Below are positions 1-11,299 of a stretch of DNA of 64,000 nucleotides, piece after piece. The position numbers were made by a program, and so were the translations under genes. Below the pieces are notes generated by a model. It had not been told where the DNA came from and ran no database searches. It worked only from the letters and a program-made list of their open reading frames with translations. How positions within the stretch are numbered: the stretch's first letter is position 1; each line of letters opens with the position of its first letter. Origin of the DNA: Gambelia wislizenii (taxonomy: Eukaryota > Chordata > Lepidosauria > Squamata > Crotaphytidae); contig JAUMIR010000002.1 in NCBI GenBank assembly GCA_030847615.1, positions 234,007,809-234,071,808 of the forward strand. Reading direction: 5' to 3'.

Positions 1-247
1 TTATCTTGAAATGTGGGAACCCAGGACAGTTAATGGTTAAAATGGGTTAAACAGGTGACCTGGGTCAGATGTCAACCCAAGCTATGATGGTCCTAGCTAT
101 AACTATACCTCCATTGAACTGCAACTGTTGCGTTTAGGTTCCACACAGAGGTGTTATTGAGTTAAATGATTTATTTAACTGGAAGCCCTCATCACACTAT
201 GTTAAGGTGAGACCATTGACACAATGATTCCTGGGCCTGTTGACAGT
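1..247. other. Intergenic, nothing recognised
   Basis: AT-rich sequence with no supported gene or repeat boundary. Confidence 0.4.
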
Positions 248-250
248 ATG

Positions 251-589
251 GACTTTTTCGGACGGGCTTTATTAATGGAAGCAGCCTCGTCCCCATTGCG
301 AGGCTGCTGCGCGGCAGGGGGTCCGTTTTGGATGACGCTCTCCCCTGCCGATACTGTTGCATAACTGCTGGGATGCTGCAGCATTATATTTGGCGGTTTT
401 CTAATCATGAAAGTTGATCGTGATTAGAAAATCACCAAATATGGCGCTGCAGCGTCCCAGCAGTTATGCAACAGTATCGGCAGAGTATTGGCAGGGGAGA
501 GCGTCATCCAAAATGGACCCCCTTCCGTGCAGCAACCTCGCAACGGGGACGAGGCTGCTTCCGTTACTAAAGCCCATCCGAAAAAGTCC
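251..589. mobile_element. Long palindromic element 1 (339 bp)
   Basis: Two arms of about 160 bp face each other around a short loop near 413-420. Arms begin GGACTTTTTCGGA and end in its complement, flanked by TAT (248-250 and 590-592). Arm identity is about 91% by eye, with an extra 11-bp near-duplication in the right arm near 485. Each arm carries a nested stem, GCAGCCTCG...CGAGGCTGC at 282-308 in the left arm. It has no coding capacity; the open frames across it follow from the symmetry. Confidence 0.85.
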
Positions 590-592
590 TAT

Positions 593-1053
593 GAAACTTG
601 AGTGCTCTTTTCAACACTATGGTGCCTGAGGTGCTCCCTACATTTCCAGGGTACTCTGGGGAATGAAAAATGCTAGAAAATGTGGCTAGAATCCAAGGAC
701 CATATCAGCTAGTCATGTTTATCTAATGGCAATGGGGGGTGGGGGGACAGAAAAGGTTTTATCTTGATTCTGACCAAATGAGGGCTGGGAATCCAGATCA
801 ATGAATGACCCAAATAGGCTAAACATAACCAACTGGATCACATGGCAACCCCAGCTACGATTGTAACTCTGTTGATGCCTCTACCACATCCCTAAGCAGT
901 CAGCTACCTGGAAGAACTATTGCAATTACTGTAGTTTGTTGACATCTGCCATAGTGAATGGTATATTAGAATCTCCAGAAGCCTGCTATGAACATTTTAA
1001 TGGGTTGTATGTGTCAGTGGGGCAGTGAATCTGATCTTATCTTTAGTCTAGAC
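593..1053. other. Intergenic, nothing recognised
   Basis: Unique-looking AT-rich sequence with a G-rich run near 735. No supported gene. Confidence 0.4.
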
Positions 1054-1244
1054 CAGAGTTTCTCAACCAGGGTTCCCTGGAACCCTAGGGTGCTTCAATA
1101 GGTTGCTAGAGCTTCCGTGAGATATTGAGATTGAAAAAAAATAAACATGTTTTTTGAGCTGTAGATATAATAATTTTTAGGCAGGGGTTCCCTCAGACCT
1201 GAAAATTATTTCAAGGGTTCCACCAGGGTAAAAAGGTTGAGAAA
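1054..1244. mobile_element. Non-autonomous DNA transposon, probably hAT-like
   Basis: The ends read TTTCTCAACCAGGGTTCCC and (facing) GGTTGAGAAA, forming an inverted repeat around an A/T-rich core. Palindromic element 2 sits exactly at its right end. The superfamily assignment is a guess from the terminal style. Confidence 0.5.
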
Positions 1245-1575
1245 GGAGATTTTCAGACCTGCCAAAATGCATGTCTGCCGCGCGAGCAGCCTCCCGAAAC
1301 TGCTGCGCGGCAAGGGTCTACTTCGGATGACGCTGTGCCTCTCGCGAAACCGTCCGTGTCACTTCCGTGAAGCTTCAGACGGCTCGGCGCCATATTTCAA
1401 TCTCGGGCAACCTCCGTGATTGAAATATGGCGCCGAGCCGTCCGAAGCTTCACGGAAGTGACACGGACGGTTTCGCGAGAGGCACAGCGTCGTCCGAAGT
1501 TGACCCTTGCCGCGCAGCAGTTTCGGGAGGCTGCTCGCGCGGCAGACATGCATTTTGGCAGGTCTGAAAATCTCC
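1245..1575. mobile_element. Long palindromic element 2 (331 bp)
   Basis: Nearly perfect palindrome: I count three mismatches over about 157 bp of arm, two of them C/T or G/A changes at CpG. It starts GGAGATTTTCAGACC and is flanked by AAA on both sides. Each arm has a nested stem (GCCGCGCGAGCAG at 1277-1289 with CTGCTGCGCGGC at 1300-1311). It is very CpG-rich compared with its surroundings. The centre carries GCGCCATATTTCAAT. Confidence 0.9.
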
Positions 1576-1578
1576 AAA

Positions 1579-2366
1579 GGCTTCTCTAGACTTTAAAGGA
1601 ACAAAGGTGCTGAACCATGAATCAAAAATAAGTTAAGTATCTTGAATAGCTCATTTAAGGTCTGGACTAAAATCCAGACCAGAGACATTATCTCACTGAC
1701 ATGGAAGTTGCCATCTACCACTCTGAGATACTAAGGAGTAAGGTGTGTGATTGTTTGTGTTTGTCTTCATGTGTGTATGCATGTTTGCATGCAGAAGATG
1801 AAGCAGCAGCATGGGACTTCTCTAGTATTCCTTGTAGTTGTGCATTTGTAAAGGAATTAGATGTATATTTCTAACTCATATTGGTTGTTACAAAGCATCT
1901 GCTATTGAAGTTGATCTTTAAACAGGCAATCCTGCTGTTTCTCAAACATATCTGGAGTTGCCACCTGTGAATCAGAAGACACATTATCTTTAAACGTATT
2001 CATTGACTCCCTGTTTAATGACTGTACAGGCTTCCCCGTGCTGACTTGGCAGCTTTCAGTGTTCTTTAAGGTACAGTGTCTGGGAACTCAGTCATCTTGC
2101 TGCTTTGTTTTGCTTTCAGTGAATCACCTATAGTCTTTGCATTGCTTTCGCTTCATCTTGCATATCTTAGAAATGATGGTAGAAATCTAAAACAATGAAG
2201 GAGCAGTTAGAATAATTTAATCCTGTGTAAATAATAATTACATATCTTAAGATGGGGCTGTGTTCTAAGCTGGTGTTCTAGCACAGACATTAGGAAGAAA
2301 AACATTTAAGCCCCTGGAATGCTCATTAATTTTATTTTCCTTCACCAATATTCTTCCACCAGCTTC
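1579..2366. other. Intergenic, nothing recognised
   Basis: Contains a TG/TATG-rich patch (about 1741-1800). No supported gene or repeat. Confidence 0.4.
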
Positions 2367-2369
2367 TTA

Positions 2370-2700
2370 GGAGATTTTCACACGCCGAAAATATTCCCTC
2401 CAGAAACCGGGACAGAAATATTTCTGTCCCGGAAGCAGCGCCGCGGTTCGCACGCTCACCTCCCTCTTCCGTTTTTCCGTCGTCCTCGCTTTGGGTTTTT
2501 TCCTCTCTCTTCCGGAATATTTTATTAACGGCAAACTCCCGTTAGTAAAATATTCCAGAAGAGGGAGGAAAAAACCCAAAGTGAGGACGACGGAAAAACG
2601 GAAGAGGGAGGTGAGCGTGCGAACCGCGGCGCTGCTTCCGGGACAGAAATATTTCTGTCCCGGTTTCTGGAGGGAATATTTTCGGCGTGTGAAAATCTCC
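2370..2700. mobile_element. Long palindromic element 3 (331 bp)
   Basis: Arms of about 162 bp differ at about four sites. It begins GGAGATTTTCACACG and is flanked by TTA on both sides (2367-2369, 2701-2703). Each arm contains a perfect 26-bp palindrome (2407-2432 and 2638-2663) centred on AATATT, at the same offset where elements 1 and 2 have nested stems. The interior is otherwise unlike the other copies; the centre has AATATTTTA. Confidence 0.9.
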
Positions 2701-2703
2701 TTA

Positions 2704-3316
2704 GTTACGTATACATAACTAAGCAATGTCTTTTCAACACCGACACCCCCCCCCCCAGCCAGCAGCCAGATTGGGTGAAGGAGGTCTGTTCAGCTGCCAA
2801 TCAGGGTGCAAGCAAGATGGTGTTTACTCTCAAATTGATATATCTACCCAGCCAATTAGCTAATGATAATGACTGGGGCTCTCCTCTCAGTAATTGCTAA
2901 GGTTCACTTCCATGTGGCTACAAGAGAGGAAGTCTTTTTGACACTTAGGGGAAGACCTCCTGATTCTTCTTGACATTATAAGGAGGAGGGAACTGAGATC
3001 CAAGCATGAGGGTGGCAGTTCACCCCAAAATGATGGTGTGAGAGTTGCCCCAATTCAGATGATGAGCTGCTGGAGCATTAACATAAGAACTGCTTTAATG
3101 CTTTAAAATCTTCACAGAGTTTTAATTTTCTGCTGTTGGTTTTATTTTGGTTTCAGTGTGTGCTGCATGGCTTTTTGTTTTGTTTCTTACTTCCCATTGC
3201 AGGATTTATTTATTTTTATGTGTTGATTTTATCAGCTGGAATCCCGTATGGCAGTTACAAATGCGTAATCTTGAGTCACGCATTTATGCCACTTACACAT
3301 CCATGGCCCCTACCTA
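2704..3316. other. Intergenic, nothing recognised
   Basis: A run of C (about 2746-2755) and otherwise featureless sequence. Confidence 0.4.
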
Positions 3317-3515
3317 GCCCCTAGTTTTAGGGGCACCATTTACTGAGCAGTAGCTGCTGCAAGCAATGAGGGGGTGTCTGTTCTTTTGTCAACTGGGAAG
3401 CAACTGCCTGATGGTCCCCCCTCCCAAGCAATCAGGAATTGTGACAGAGGTTCTGCTTCTGCCTGGTGCACTAGAGATCACTCATGGAAGGGCATGCAAA
3501 TGTCAGTCATCTGCT
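3317..3515 (+). repeat. Diverged direct repeat, copy A
   Basis: About 200 bp similar to 4102-4300 in the same orientation, sharing for example CAATCAGGAATTGTGACAGA and the GAGCAG-AGCTGCTGCAAGCAATG segment. It may be part of a dispersed element of unknown class or a local duplication. Confidence 0.75.
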
Positions 3516-4101
3516 TGTCATGCGACAGGGGAACAGATCCCCATCAATTGCAGCAGCAGACTGGGGAGACTGGGCTGGGATTCACTGTGTAGCGCTGTAA
3601 CTACAGCACTTACACTTACATAAGGACCATACAGTATTCTGGCCATAATTTTAAAACTCTTATTTCATATTTTGAGTTTTTTTCTTTATTAGTGTATCAC
3701 TCAGACATCTCTACTTACTTGTGTGTCTGCTGGTAATTTACACCCAATTTACTTACACCTTGTACACTTGCTGGTAGTTTACACATCACATTTATATATG
3801 CATGTGACAGTTATTAGACACTACATATGTAACATACAAACAAACATGTTACTGAGAATGTTGGGGAGGCAGGCATTAGAGATCAGGAACAAACTGAAAA
3901 TTCATTTTTATTGCAATAACCTTTATTTGTGATGTTTTGGAATAACGAAATACAAGGTTCAACCACAGACAATGTTAAAATCCAAATGGAAACCTACAAC
4001 CTATACAAACTATCATACAAAGAGGAGGAAATCCCATTTAACTTTATCAGCAAGGAAAACTAGATAATTTCAGTTGTAATATCATCATCACCATCCCTTT
4101 T

Positions 4102-4300
4102 GCCCCTAGTTTAGGGGCTCCATTTACGGAGCAGCAGCTGCTGCAAGCAATGGGAGCGGTGTCTGTTCTCTTGTCAACTGGGAAGCAACTGGCTGATGGC
4201 TCCCCCTCCCAAGCAATCAGGAATTGTGACAGAGGTTCTGCTTCTGCCTGGCACACTAGAGATCATTCACGGAAGGGCATGCAAACGTCAGTCAGCTGCT
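4102..4300 (+). repeat. Diverged direct repeat, copy B
   Basis: Partner of 3317-3515. Both open GCCCCTAGTTT(T)AGGGG and end near GGAAGGGCATGCAAA. Confidence 0.75.
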
Positions 4301-4301
4301 G

Positions 4302-5093
4302 CACATAAGCACTACCATTTTTGAGACAGGTAATATGAAGCTTCTATACAATTTGAGGGGGCACTTCCAGAGTCCTATGCCTTTGCAGAATTGCCCTCAA
4401 CAGTTAAATAAAATTATTACACCCCATTGGGTGCTATATAATGTACATAAAAGCTTTGGCACTACATGAGGTGTCTGGAGTATGACTTCACAAAAAAGGA
4501 GACATAGAATCTACCTGTTCACCCACAAAACAGCCTGGTTTTAAAACAGAAATGACCCTAGTTGTCCCCCCTCCTCCCACTTTCTTCTTCTTCTTCCTCT
4601 TTGTGATGATGCTTAAAAATTCATTTAAAGGTGGGGTAGTGGGGTTAGAACAAATCTTACCAAGAAACCTAGCCAGCAAATTCACTGAATATTACAGATG
4701 AATTCAAGAAATATTACAGATGATTAATGTTTAGCAAAATAACAGCAAATTTTATATGCCACAGACTTTAATGGACTGTTTAGAAAAGCCTCCAGATCAT
4801 GTCTTTGATAAATGATAACTCAGCTTGCTACAGCTAAGACAGCATATTCATGATGAATGCATTTCGTAATGACAAATAACACATTTCATAATGGCTTTCT
4901 TCACACTGCTGTCTTCTCCATCAAAATAATGTAGGTGGTAGCTATGTCCTAGTCTCCAGTGACTGAACAGCAGTTTTTATAAGTGATGTTTACCATCTGG
5001 TCTCTCTGGTTATCTACCTTTTCTACATTAAATTGATCACCCATGACCCATTCCCACATCTTTGCCTGGCTGCATCTCTTTCTGTCCATCTAC

Positions 5094-5095
<2 letters not shown>
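4302..5095. other. Intergenic, nothing recognised
   Basis: AT-rich, no supported gene. A CTTCTTCTTC tract lies near 4582. Confidence 0.4.
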
Positions 5096-5097
<2 letters not shown>

Positions 5098-5124
<27 letters not shown>

Positions 5125-5126
5125 TA
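5098..5126. repeat. (ATCA)n microsatellite
   Basis: About six ATCA units. Confidence 0.9.
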
Positions 5127-5170
5127 GATTAGCTAGTTTCTTGAACAAAGGTAAATTCCCCAATTAAGTA

Positions 5171-5396
5171 CATGTCAACTCCCATATCCACGGATTTTGT
5201 ATCCACAGTTTCACACATCCATGTCTGAAAAAATATGTTCTCTCTAGGCATTTTAGGTCCTCCAATATGATTCTATGGTCCTCTTCTGGTGTTTGTCTCA
5301 TTGAAAATAATAGGCTTTCCTATTATCCACGATTTCTGGTATCCATGGGGGGGGGCATCTTGGAACATATCCCCCACAGATATGGAGGTCGACCTG
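5171..5396. mobile_element. pogo/Tigger-like MITE
   Basis: Inverted termini CATGTCAACTCCCATATCC and (complement of right end) CAGGTCGACCTCCATATC, flanked by TA. It is internally repetitive with 'tatccacgg/atttctggtatccatgg' style half-sites. No coding capacity. Confidence 0.6.
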
Positions 5397-5398
5397 TA

Positions 5399-6080
5399 GT
5401 TAACGGCTACAGTACATTGGATCTTTTTGCTGCTGCCATTTAACCCACTATTTCTTCTTGAGCTTTGCCACCCTATATCACCCATCTCTGAAAAATATAT
5501 CTGAGGAATGCACGCATCCTGCTTTTGCCTCTATGTTTCCTTATGCTTGTCATCCAAAGTATAAGCAAAAGGAGAGGTGGTCACCCAGTGTTGTTCATCA
5601 CCAGCAGCTGACCTTCATCTTTGGTTAGCCAATGTTCCCAGTCTAAGATTTACACTGTTGAAGCTTCATCTTCAGTGAAAGAGTTTATGGATGCCCATAT
5701 GAAAAGAGCGGGAGTATATCCTCTCTGACAAACACTTGTTCAAAATATACTAAAGTTGATGCAGATCCTCTACACTAGGCTGCAAATTGAGAAACTGCTC
5801 CTAGTCAGCCAAGGGCAATTTTCCACATCAAGGCTGATTTCAGGTGTAATTGCGGGCGTGCTTTTGGAATTGTGAAAGCCTCGCTATTGCTTAGCCTTCT
5901 GCAAAGTGACTGCCTGCCACAGAGCTTTACCATTAGGAATGCAGATGAAGATGCTGACTGATAGGTGGGACCTCCATTGAGAATAAAGGGTGATGCACTG
6001 TGTCAGTTAAGGAGGCTCTTCCCCAGACACAATAATCCAGTTTAAGATGTCTTAGTCATTGAAAAGCTATTGCATGGTCA
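5399..6080. other. Upstream flank of keratin gene 1
   Basis: No gene or repeat recognised. A (TCC)n/(TTC)n polypyrimidine tract follows at about 6100-6140. Confidence 0.4.
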
Positions 6081-6213
6081 CTGGTGTTCTCCTACTTCAT
6101 CCTCCTCCTCCTCCTCCTCCTCATCTTCTTCTTCTTTTCTTCTGGCAGTGAAGGGGTGTGCTCATGGGTAGGGTCAGTGTTTGGTAAATTGAAGATAAAG
6201 ATCTGTCAGCCAC

Positions 6214-6225
6214 ACCAAGCCCATG
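6214..6225 (+). promoter_or_regulatory. Promoter motif shared with gene 2
   Basis: ACCAAGCCCATG lies 72 bp upstream of the TATA-like box. Gene 2 has ACCAAGCCTATG (38168-38179) 69 bp upstream of its own TATA box. The match is 11 of 12 bases at nearly the same spacing, in sequence that is otherwise not obviously alike. A shared keratinocyte factor site is an inference. Confidence 0.4.
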
Positions 6226-6285
6226 AACACAATGAAATGATATTCTCCTTCCCGCCCATGCAAAATCAAACACCTCCTTCTAAAG

Positions 6286-6294
6286 GATAAAAGG
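6286..6294 (+). promoter_or_regulatory. TATA-like box of keratin gene 1
   Basis: GATAAAAGG lies 129 bp upstream of the chosen ATG (6423). It is the only good TATA-like site close to the gene and predicts a transcription start near 6315 and a 5' UTR of about 105 nt. The position is inferred from spacing; no transcript data are available. Confidence 0.6.
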
Positions 6295-6422
6295 AAGGCT
6301 CTTTCCAGCTCTGGATTCAGAGGGATTTGCTTCCCTTGGGCTCTGCATACTTCTCTTCCTTTTTTTTGCATTGCAGCTACTTGGCTTGATTGTTTTCTCT
6401 GCTCTCTGACTCCAACACCACG

Positions 6423-7028
6423 ATGTCTTTCCAAACTGTCTACCATAGCTCCAAAGGGAGCAGAAGGGGCTACAGCTCATGTTCAGCTATTGGTGGTGGC
6501 GGAGGAAGTAGACGTACCTATTCATGCAGGGGATTTGGTGGCGGTGGTGGCATGAGAGGCCAGTATGGCAGCAGGAGCCTCCATAATTACAGTGGAGGCA
6601 CAAGGATTTCCTATGGACGAGGCTATGGAGGAGGCATCTGTGGAGGCTATGGTGGCTTCGGTGGCGGCTACAGCGGTGGAATTGGTGGTGGCTATGGTGG
6701 TGGTTATGGTGGTGGAATTGGTACTGGCTATGTTGGTGGAATTGGTGGCGGCTACGGAAGTGGAATTGGTAGTGGCTATGGTGGTGGCTATGGTGGTGGA
6801 ATTGGTAGTGGAGGAATGGGTGGTGGTTTTGGGCCTGGAGGAATTGGTGGTGGTTTTGGACCTGGAGGACTGGGTGGTGGTTCTGGAGGCATTGGCAGTG
6901 TCCAAATAGATCCAAGTCTTCTACGACCAGTCCATGTAGAAGTTGACCCCCAGATCCAGCAAGTGAAAAACCAGGAGAAAGAGCAGATTAAGGTCCTCAA
7001 CAACCAATTTGCCTCCTTCATTGACAAG
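6423..7028 (+). CDS. Keratin gene 1 exon 1: head, H1 and start of coil 1A
   Basis: Contains 202 codons. Translation is taken to start at [10 protein letters not shown] rather than at the in-frame ATG at 6390, because type II keratins begin with a short MS-x-Q motif. The head has about twenty Gly-rich units with Tyr, followed by the H1-like segment around [13 protein letters not shown]. The exon ends in phase 0 after FIDK with donor GTGAGT. Confidence 0.95.
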
Positions 7029-10000
7029 GTGAGTTATCAGAAGAGCATGTGATGCAGCTTGAGCTCGCGGAATGTATGTTCCACGGGGAGGGGGAAAGCA
7101 GTTAATTTTGAAAATCTGAATTTTGATTTCTGCATTTATTTCCTCATATGCAACTTGGGATTAGATAGGATTTCTTCTCCATAGAATACCTCTTTGAGAT
7201 TCTGAAATTAGGAGCTGTCTGCTTCTAAATTATGAAATTATAAGGGATTTTTAGTCCAACATTTAAAATACACCCAAATAATTGCATGTGATCAGTATTT
7301 TGAATACGGACAGATGGCTGGAAACAATAAGGAAACAACAAAAAAAGATTAAAACTTTCAGTTAGCAGGCGGAGCCTAAAAGTGGTTCCAGAAAAATGGT
7401 GGTGGGTGGTGGGTGGGAAGACTTGCTTTTAAAAAATAATAGTAACTAACAAAGGCAGAAGTGGAATTTATGGAGGCAAAAGAAATTAATTGTTAGAACT
7501 ATATGAACATTTCTGTATGTCTGATTTTGGTTTGATATATTATTTTAATGTTAATTTGGATCAATATAATATTTTAATATATTATTTTAGAATGGTTAAT
7601 ACAAAAATAAAAATGGATATAGATAAAAGCTTATAAGTCATTCAAAACCCAATGAAGCTTATGAAACTTGACTCTGCTGAAATACTCCAGTCCTTGAAAC
7701 TTAGGCCAAATTCTAGGTGAAATTACAGATCAATTAAAATCTTGTTGCCATTGAAACTTGCCTCCAGCAAAATATGAAGAGAATTTGAGGTGTTGCTCCT
7801 CTGTCGAAACTTCAAAGGGAATTTAAAGAAAGATCCAAATATTTTGGTATTACTGGCAATAAATAAATAAATAAATAAATAATATTCTCAGCTCTGTTTT
7901 GGATATCCCTAGGTTGTGTTGATGAATTACAATTAAAGCAATGATACATTTTTGTCATATAAACATGAAACTACATTATACACTCTACAATGTACAGAAT
8001 CAGATCATTGGTACTTTTAGCCCAATATAGTCCATGGCAGCCTTCCACAACTCAAAGCCCTCCAGATGTTGTGGGATTTCAGCTCTCTGTGCAGCTCCAA
8101 GCTGTCCAGAAAGGCACCATATTGTCTAATGAGTCCTACCCAGTATGGCTAATATTCACATATAATAGAAGCTGAAGTTTTTTAAAAAAAATCTGGAAGG
8201 CACCACATTGGAGGAGACTTACCTACACCAGCTGGCAACAGCTCTCCATGATTTTTTAAATGATATTTTAACTGAAGATACCAAGGAATGAATGTGGGAA
8301 TGCCTGGATGTCAAAATTTATGTGCCCTGCCATTGGTTGTGGCCTTTCTTTAAAGGTCACAAAGGCTGCATCTAGACTGCAGAAATAATACAGTTTGACA
8401 CTGCTGCAACTGCCATGGCTCAATGCTATGGAATTCTGGGATGTGTAGTTTTGTGAGATATTTAGCCTTCTCTGTCAGAGAGCTCTGGTGCCACAACAAA
8501 CTGCAAATCCCAGGATTCCATAGCATTGAGTCATGACAGTTAAAGTGGTGTCAAACTGGATTATTTCTGCAGTGCAGATGCAGCCAAAGATTACTAGTGT
8601 CAAGTGACAAAAAGAACAATATGAGCAACCACCACAATAACAACAGTTAGTAGACAACCAACCCAGGTACAGTTATTGGCAACCTGTAAGAAATAGAACC
8701 AGTAGTTTTGTAGTTTTCTTGCTGGGTCTCCTAGAGGAAGTCCTAAGGACCATGGATGGTCCTTAAGTTGCCATTGGTAAATAATTCTGTCTTAAGTCGA
8801 ATTTCTTGGTCATGTGATGGTTCCTCTTGAAACCTCTGATGAATTTTGCCAGACACCAAAGGACATTTGTTGATTTTAGTGGTATTCTTAGAGTGCCTTT
8901 GTCCAGATGTCCCTGAAACGTTATTCATTAAATTGCCAATGCTCCAATTTCTGCATTTTTTTCAACAAAAGCAAAAATACAAAAAGGGAAAGTGACGTGT
9001 AGCTGTGAGTCCAACCAGTTTGCTGCAGGTCTTAATATAAAATTCAGTTGTCTATGAAAGGTCTGTCTTTGCTGTTAGTATGAAACACACCTCCTCCCAC
9101 CCCATGCACTCAGAGACATCTCATTCTGGACTTTCAGGTACGGTTCCTTGAGCAGCAAAACAAGGTCCTGCAAACCAAATGGCAGATCTTACAGCAACAG
9201 ACTCAAGGTCGAGGCCCAATGCAGAACCTGGATGGCGAGTTTCAGCGTTTCATAAACAACCTGAGGAACCAAATTGAACAAACCCGTAGCCAAAAGCAAC
9301 AGCTGGTGTCTGAACTTCAGAACATGCAGCAATATGTGGAAGAGTTCAAGAACAAGTAAGGAAAGAAGAAATGAAAGATGTTTGTCACATACTGTCCAAC
9401 ATTTCATAGCTTAAAACTGGGACACACATGGCCCAGCAACATCAGAGTGTGGTTGAGATGGCAAAAAACACACACAAGTTAGAGAGGCTGTAGCAGTTTG
9501 CTTTTGCCTGTGCATACTGGGAAGGGCAAGATTCTACCCCTCCTCTCCTCCCACTCAGTTAACTGAGTGCAAAAACTACTTTTGCAGTTTGAACTCAGTT
9601 TGTTGCAGATGAAGTGAGGTGAAGACAAAGAGGGAAAGCAGGAAGGGGGGAAAAATGTGATCATTTTAACAGTGGCTGACAAAGTGTGATGACACTCATC
9701 AGGACTGTCCCTGCCAAATCAGGACAAGGTGGAGGGTAGGCTGTCACCATGTATGGCCAAAGCAAACAGCCTGGGCTTCAGGGGGATAGTCCACCCTGAA
9801 CTACTAGTTAACAGTAGCTGTTGCAGGGAGAGCAATAGAGAAGTATTCAGTTGTTTTCTTGGAGCTGGATGTACTACACTGATTTCATCCCCAAGGGTGA
9901 GGTTTTTGGGAATGCTTGTCACCATGCATCCAACTACAGGAACATAGCTGGACACTTCTTCCCTGATATCCCCATTCTCCACTAACCAGGAAATGGGCAC

Positions 10001-11267
10001 ATTGGGGGCCGACAGTAGAGGAAAGGGTGTTTTGCAGGGGAGGATTTTGTTGCATGGTTGATACTGAATTTTGTTCTCTACAATGTTAAAAAAAGTGAGT
10101 TACGATGGCATATGTGGGACTTGCATGATTGTAACTCACCAACAGTATGTCAGCCTTTGTTAATGCTTCTTTGGGGATATGGTAATATTCAACTTATGTG
10201 GCTTATTTTAACCTTTTTGTGTCCTTCTTGACATCTTGTATGCTTGCTTTTTATATTGTGTTGTGTGCACGTGTGCTTTTAAAGCTGTGGCCAATGGAAT
10301 TCACTGTCTTGCCATTTTCTTTTCCTCTTCCTTCACTCTGAACAGGTACGAAGAAGAGATCAACAGACGCACAAGTGCTGAGAATGAGTTTGTGGTGCTG
10401 AAAAAGGTGAGCAGTGGACTTTGGTATCCTATTAGAAAAAGAGATGGCATTCTCTAGTGATAGGCTTCAATCAGCTACCAGCATGTTTTCAGACACTTAA
10501 GAACAAGGCAATGGCTTTCCACCATGCAGGTCAGGCTGCATGGTTATTGAGTTTGAAGGCTCCCAGTTTAGGACAGGTAAAAATGTGCTCCCCAAATCTC
10601 TTAATAGGTTTATCTCCTCAGAAGGATTACATGTAGACATTTTGTGTTTCAGTATGTTCCATATCAAAATCTCATAGTGTACTGAAAATTAGCCTGACAG
10701 TGGAAAGCTTCAGCTATACACTTTCTCTGTGACATGTCCCAAAGAGATACATTCACAGACAATTTGATATATGGTGTGTGTGAACATGCAGCAAATTGTT
10801 TCCCAGGTATTTTAAAGTGATGAAGAACCAGAAAGTATTGTACTGTGTGCCTGCTTATAGGTTTAGTTAGGCCTAGCCCTCTTGGCTTGCAACTGGTCCA
10901 CGACTGCAGGGCAATCATTGCTCAGCTGCAAATGGAGTTTGGAACAGTCCCATTTTGGGCCACCAATTCCATGATCGTCAGTCTGACTGAGGGATGGGGG
11001 TGGTCCAAAAAAGGAACTTCCCCAAGCTCTCTGTAATTCACAGTGGATTCACAGTAGTCCACATGGACAATGTAAAGTTTTAGAGAGGAATGGTAGAGGC
11101 AGGGTGCACACTAGTGAAAATGTTGCTCAGGCTGGCAGCTTCTGTAAAAGTCCAGACTGATGCTTGTTTGCTGTTGTATGTCTTCATGCCAGCTCCAAAT
11201 TAGAATGACCCTGTCCTAGAGTTTTCTTGGTAATATTGGTTCAGAAGGAGGTTGCCATTGCCTTCTT

Positions 11268-11299
<32 letters not shown>
